Shown here: positions 60,956-64,000 of the stretch, one piece after another | Layout: each line of letters begins with the position of its first letter | Numbering within the stretch: the first letter of the stretch is position 1 | Assembly: GCA_966211965.1 (NCBI GenBank) | Contig: CBIHON010000005.1 | Coordinates: 150,419-214,418, forward strand | Origin: CBIHON01 sp966211965 | GTDB lineage: Bacteria; Pseudomonadota; Gammaproteobacteria; Burkholderiales; Burkholderiaceae_D | Reading direction: 5' to 3' | DNA length: 64,000 bases | Program-made: the position numbers and the translations under genes | Notes under the pieces: generated by a model | Told to the model about the DNA's origin: nothing | Seen by the model: the letters and a program-made list of their open reading frames with translations, nothing else | Databases searched by the model: none

Positions 60956-62602
60956 TTACTGTTGCGGCCAAGCCCGCTCAGGCATGTTCGCGGGTATGTC
61001 GGATGCGGCCAGCGAGCCATATACCCGCCCGCATTCGCCGTCGGTCCGGCTCGCGATAAACGCTTCCGCCACCGCCGCCGGCGCATGCCGCAACATCAGG
61101 CTGCCCTGTGCCGCCAGCACCAGCCGTTGCGCGAATCGGCGTGCCTGCATCTCGCGTTGCTCCGGCGGCGCAGCCAGGTCCTGTTGCAGCCCGGCCACTA
61201 ACCGCGCCAGTGCCGGATGCGCGGTTGCGGCGTTATTCAATTCACTGAGCAGCAAGGCGAATCCTTGCGCTTCTTGCCGGATCGCGCGCAGCACATCCAG
61301 GCAGATCACATTGCCCGATCCTTCCCAGATCGAATTCACCGGCGCCTCGCGATACAGCCGCGCCATCGGTCCGGTTTCGACATAGCCGTTGCCGCCCCAT
61401 ACCTCCATGCATTCGCCGGCAAATTCGAGCGCGCGCTTGCAGATCCAGAATTTTGCCGCCGGCGTGACGATCCTGCGCCATGCCGATTCGAGCGGGTCTT
61501 GCGGCGCTTCAAATGCGCGCGCCAGGCGTAGCATCAACAGGGTGGCCGCTTCGCTTTCCAGCGCCAGATCGGACAGCACGTTGCGCATCAGCGGCTGCTC
61601 GGCCAGCACGCGCCCGAAAGCGCTGCGATGCCGCGCATGATGCAATGCCTGCACCAGGGCATGCCGCATCAGGCCGGCGCTGCCGATGACGCAATCGAGC
61701 CGGGTGTAATTTGCCATTTCGATGATGGTTGGAATGCCGCGCCCTTCTTCGCCGATCATGATGCCGTAGGCATCCTGGAATTCCACTTCGCTGCTGGAGT
61801 TGGAGCGGTTGCCCAGTTTGTCTTTCAAACGCTGTATCCGCACCGCATTCTTGCTGCCGTCCGGGTGCCAGCGCGGGACGAAGAAGCAGGAAGGCCCGGC
61901 TTCGGTGCGCGCCACCACCAGGTGTGCATCGCACATCGGCGCGGAAAAAAACCATTTGTGCCCGGTCAGCGCATAGGCCGTGCCGCGTCCGCCGCCTGCG
62001 AGCGCGCGGGCCGCGGTGGTGTTGCTGCGCACGTCGGAGCCGCCCTGTTTTTCGGTCATGCCCATGCCGATCAGGATCGAGGTTTTTTGTTGCAGCGGCA
62101 GGTCGCGCGGGTCGTGTTCGCGCGAGAACAGTTTCGGCTGCAAGCCTGCGAACAGCGCCGGCTCGTTTTGCAAAACCGGGATCGAGGCAAAGGTCATGGT
62201 GGTGGGGCAGAGCGAGCCGGCTTCGACCTGCGCATGCATGAAGTAGCCGGCGGCGCGTGCGACTTGCGCACCTGCTTGCGGCTGCATCCATGGCAAGGCG
62301 TGCATGCCTTCGCGCCGCAGCAGGCTCAGCAGTTCGTGCCAGCTCGGATGGAATTCGACGAAATCGATGCGGCGGCCGACGCGGTCGTGGGTCGCCAGTT
62401 CGGGTGGATGGCGGTTGGCCAGTTCGCCCAGTTGCAATACTTCCTTGCTGCCGAGCTTTGCGCCCAGGTCGCGCAGGGCCGCTTCGTGCCAGACAGCTTG
62501 CTCGCGCCGCACGCCTTCGCTGAGCGCGGTGTCACTGCTGAAAATATTGTAGTCCTGGAGTTCCGGCACCTGGTTGGTGACTTCGTGGGTTTGCCATTGC
62601 AT
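60956..62602 (-). CDS. aidB: AidB-type acyl-CoA dehydrogenase (DNA alkylation response)
   Basis: A 548-residue flavoprotein close in length and sequence to E. coli AidB (541): it opens MQWQTHEVTNQVPELQDYNI, has VEAGSLCPTTMTFASIPVLQ, GMGMTEKQGGSDVRSNTT, HKWFFSAPMCDAHLVVARTE, DKLGNRSNSSSEVEFQDAYG, and VNSIWEGSGNVICLDVLR. AidB belongs to the adaptive response to alkylating agents and binds FAD. No ada or alkB gene lies in the window. The start at 62602 was chosen by homology. Confidence 0.93.
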   Translation of the reverse strand: MQWQTHEVTNQVPELQDYNIFSSDTALSEGVRREQAVWHEAALRDLGAKLGSKEVLQLGELANRHPPELATHDRVGRRIDFVEFHPSWHELLSLLRREGMHALPWMQPQAGAQVARAAGYFMHAQVEAGSLCPTTMTFASIPVLQNEPALFAGLQPKLFSREHDPRDLPLQQKTSILIGMGMTEKQGGSDVRSNTTAARALAGGGRGTAYALTGHKWFFSAPMCDAHLVVARTEAGPSCFFVPRWHPDGSKNAVRIQRLKDKLGNRSNSSSEVEFQDAYGIMIGEEGRGIPTIIEMANYTRLDCVIGSAGLMRHALVQALHHARHRSAFGRVLAEQPLMRNVLSDLALESEAATLLMLRLARAFEAPQDPLESAWRRIVTPAAKFWICKRALEFAGECMEVWGGNGYVETGPMARLYREAPVNSIWEGSGNVICLDVLRAIRQEAQGFALLLSELNNAATAHPALARLVAGLQQDLAAPPEQREMQARRFAQRLVLAAQGSLMLRHAPAAVAEAFIASRTDGECGRVYGSLAASDIPANMPERAWPQQ

Positions 62603-62754
62603 GTGAGGGACTCCTTTCGAAGGCTGGGTGCGAGCTGTCGGAAACCTGCGTTCGTTTGAGCTGCGTCGCACGCACAAATTCCACGGTGCCTTGGGTGGGC
62701 GTAGCGGCGCTTGCGCACAGCGCGCTACCGGTCCGGAACAGGCAATCCCTTGCG

Positions 62755-63486
62755 TCAACTCCCTTGGCCGACGATCTTGACGTATTGGTTCAGCACTTTC
62801 TCCACACCGAATTCAATGCACTCCACCACCAGCGCATGGCCGATCGATACTTCCAGAATGCCGGGGATTTGCAGAAAGCGCGGCAGGTTTTGCAGATTCA
62901 AATCATGACCGGCGTTGACGCCCAGGCCAAGCTGTTGCGCGCGCTCGGCGGCACGGCGGAATCCTTCCAGGATCGCGTCGCCTTGCGGAGTGCCGAAATG
63001 TTCCGCATAGGGTTCTGTGTACAACTCGACCCGGTCGGCTCCTACTTCGCAGGCGGCTTCCAGCGCCGGATAGTCGTGATCGACAAACAGGCTGACGCGG
63101 ATACCTAGGGCTTTCAAATCCGCGACCACGCCGCGCAGCAGCCCGGCTTGCTTGCGGATATCCCAGCCGTGATCGGAAGTAATCTGTCCCGGCGCATCCG
63201 GCACCAGCGTGCATTGCGCCGGCCGTACCCGCTTGACCACGGCAAGGAATTGATCGCCGGGAAAGCCTTCGACATTCAACTCGCTGCCATGCTCCTTGCA
63301 CAGTGCGGCCAGCGCTTCGACATCGCTATAGCGCGCGTGCCGCTGATCCTCGCGCGGATGAAGCGTGATGCCATGGGCGCCAAGCCTCAGGCAACGTGCG
63401 GCAAATGCATTCACGTCCGGAAAGTTTCGTCCGCGCGAGTTGCGCAGCAGGGCAATCTTGTTGATGTTTACAGAGAGCTTGGTCAT
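62755..63486 (-). CDS. pdxJ: Pyridoxine 5'-phosphate synthase
   Basis: A 243-residue enzyme that condenses 3-amino-2-oxopropyl phosphate with 1-deoxyxylulose 5-phosphate to make pyridoxine 5'-phosphate, the last ring-forming step of DXP-dependent vitamin B6 synthesis. Conserved: LSVNINKIALLRNSRG, GAHGITLHPREDQRH, FPGDQFLAVVKRVRP, VSLFVDHDYPALEAA, VELYTEPYAEHFG, and LGVNAGHDLNLQNLPRFL. The window also has a MocR/PdxR-like regulator, but it is far away. The start ATG is at 63484-63486. No acpS gene is adjacent in the usual order. Confidence 0.95.
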   Translation of the reverse strand: MTKLSVNINKIALLRNSRGRNFPDVNAFAARCLRLGAHGITLHPREDQRHARYSDVEALAALCKEHGSELNVEGFPGDQFLAVVKRVRPAQCTLVPDAPGQITSDHGWDIRKQAGLLRGVVADLKALGIRVSLFVDHDYPALEAACEVGADRVELYTEPYAEHFGTPQGDAILEGFRRAAERAQQLGLGVNAGHDLNLQNLPRFLQIPGILEVSIGHALVVECIEFGVEKVLNQYVKIVGQGS

Positions 63487-63536
63487 GGCAGGTCTATGAG
63501 TGGCTGGTACGGTGGCTGATTTCGAAAGAGGGATTC

Positions 63537-63731
63537 ATGCTACCACCGGTACCGCACATTGCTCTAGGAAGCAAGGCAATTTTTTCTAAAAATGAATGCC
63601 AAACATTTCTGGCGTGCTCGAAACTGCATCAACAGGAGCTGAATCCGTATGAGGTTCGGGCAATCGATGCCATCGATCACCTGTTCATGCAGCATCAAGC
63701 CAAGGCGGCGAAAAAACAGTCAAAAAAATAG
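63537..63731 (+). CDS. Possible small protein, ~64 residues
   Basis: A short frame beginning MLPPVPHIALGS, containing AIFSKNECQTFLACSKLHQQ and ending QHQAKAAKKQSKK. It resembles no family I know, and the ribosome site is weak. The lower GC of the DNA and the regular helical composition favour coding, but it may be spurious. The ~270 bases that follow to the window end show no gene, only a TTGACA-like hexamer at 63930 that may belong to a downstream gene. Confidence 0.35.
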   Translation: MLPPVPHIALGSKAIFSKNECQTFLACSKLHQQELNPYEVRAIDAIDHLFMQHQAKAAKKQSKK

Positions 63732-64000
63732 CCGGCATGCATTGCCTGCTTTTTATTGTGGGATGGGGGTATGCGTCTTCGCGTATGCGCATTTCGACGT
63801 GCAGGCCAGCAGCCGTCGCCATATTGACCAAGACGTTGAAGCCGCATAGCCGGAAGAAGCGATGTCACACCGGATAGCAACCAATTGTTAAATCTTGTTC
63901 CTTGACGTAATTTCAATTGTTTAATAAGTTGACAATATGCATCACACTAGTAGTCAGTCAGCTTGAAACAATTGGATAAAGCCGGCGCAGCTTGGTCCGC

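Overview
The window looks like a chromosomal segment of a GC-rich betaproteobacterium, most likely Burkholderiales and perhaps Oxalobacteraceae. This rests on gene content and codon style (Rep, PdxJ, AidB, a yqjDEK-like trio, a KamA plus class III aminotransferase operon, many Alnum-rich GC-heavy reading frames) and not on any rRNA, so genus is not assigned. No rRNA, CRISPR array, capsid, terminase or integrase was seen.

Layout. 1-12.6 kb: a truncated rep helicase gene, a pcaC-like gene, an IS4-type transposase with a degenerate active site, a nested MITE/IS630 insertion, a 2Fe-2S ferredoxin, a pair of overlapping hybrid histidine kinases, a yqjDEK-like membrane-stress trio, and a cytochrome c. 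12.8-19.6 kb: tRNA-Arg(CCG), a MocR-type regulator divergent from GNAT and RidA genes, a secreted PLL-lectin-like propeller and a repeat-built secreted protein. 19.0-21.7 kb: a GH104 muramidase overlapping a cysteine-rich periplasmic protein (possible effector/inhibitor pair), next to a retron: reverse transcriptase plus a foldable msr-msd RNA just upstream. 21.7-30.3 kb: cytochrome c, a Tat-type ferritin-like protein divergent from a cysteine-motif regulator with a Fur-like site between them, a lipoprotein, a START-domain protein, a CMD-family protein, and an aminotransferase/lysine-2,3-aminomutase-family operon with a divergent LysR regulator.

30.5-58.6 kb is the centrepiece: a contiguous extracellular contractile injection system (eCIS) locus, all on the plus strand with many 4-base overlaps. 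Order: AAA+ ATPase, DUF4255 cap/terminator, two accessory proteins, sheath, tube, tail-assembly-chaperone-like protein plus a small DUF6760-like partner, second tube, basic protein, LysM adaptor, hub, gp5-type spike, PAAR tip, gp25, two gp47/J baseplate proteins, gpI-type protein, two paralogous proteins, and a 1174-residue cargo protein. The cargo has an eCIS-type N-terminal segment, a long helical/hydrophobic body and a C-terminal zinc-deaminase-like toxin whose DNA has a lower GC content than the rest. A REP-associated tyrosine transposase bracketed by perfect inverted REP copies sits immediately behind the toxin, and a LuxR-type regulator with a degenerate receiver closes the locus on the opposite strand. 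No tape measure, tail fibre or immunity gene is recognisable.

58.6-64 kb: secreted alpha/beta hydrolase, small membrane and periplasmic proteins, DUF3820 protein, aidB and pdxJ.

Throughout the window there are short palindromic elements flanked by TA dinucleotides (3.6, 11.8, 25.7, 26.4 kb, and a worn relative at 58.7 kb), which look like MITEs of a TA-targeting (IS630/Tc1-like) type. The most interesting items are the eCIS with a deaminase cargo, the retron, and the possible frameshift between the two tail-assembly genes.
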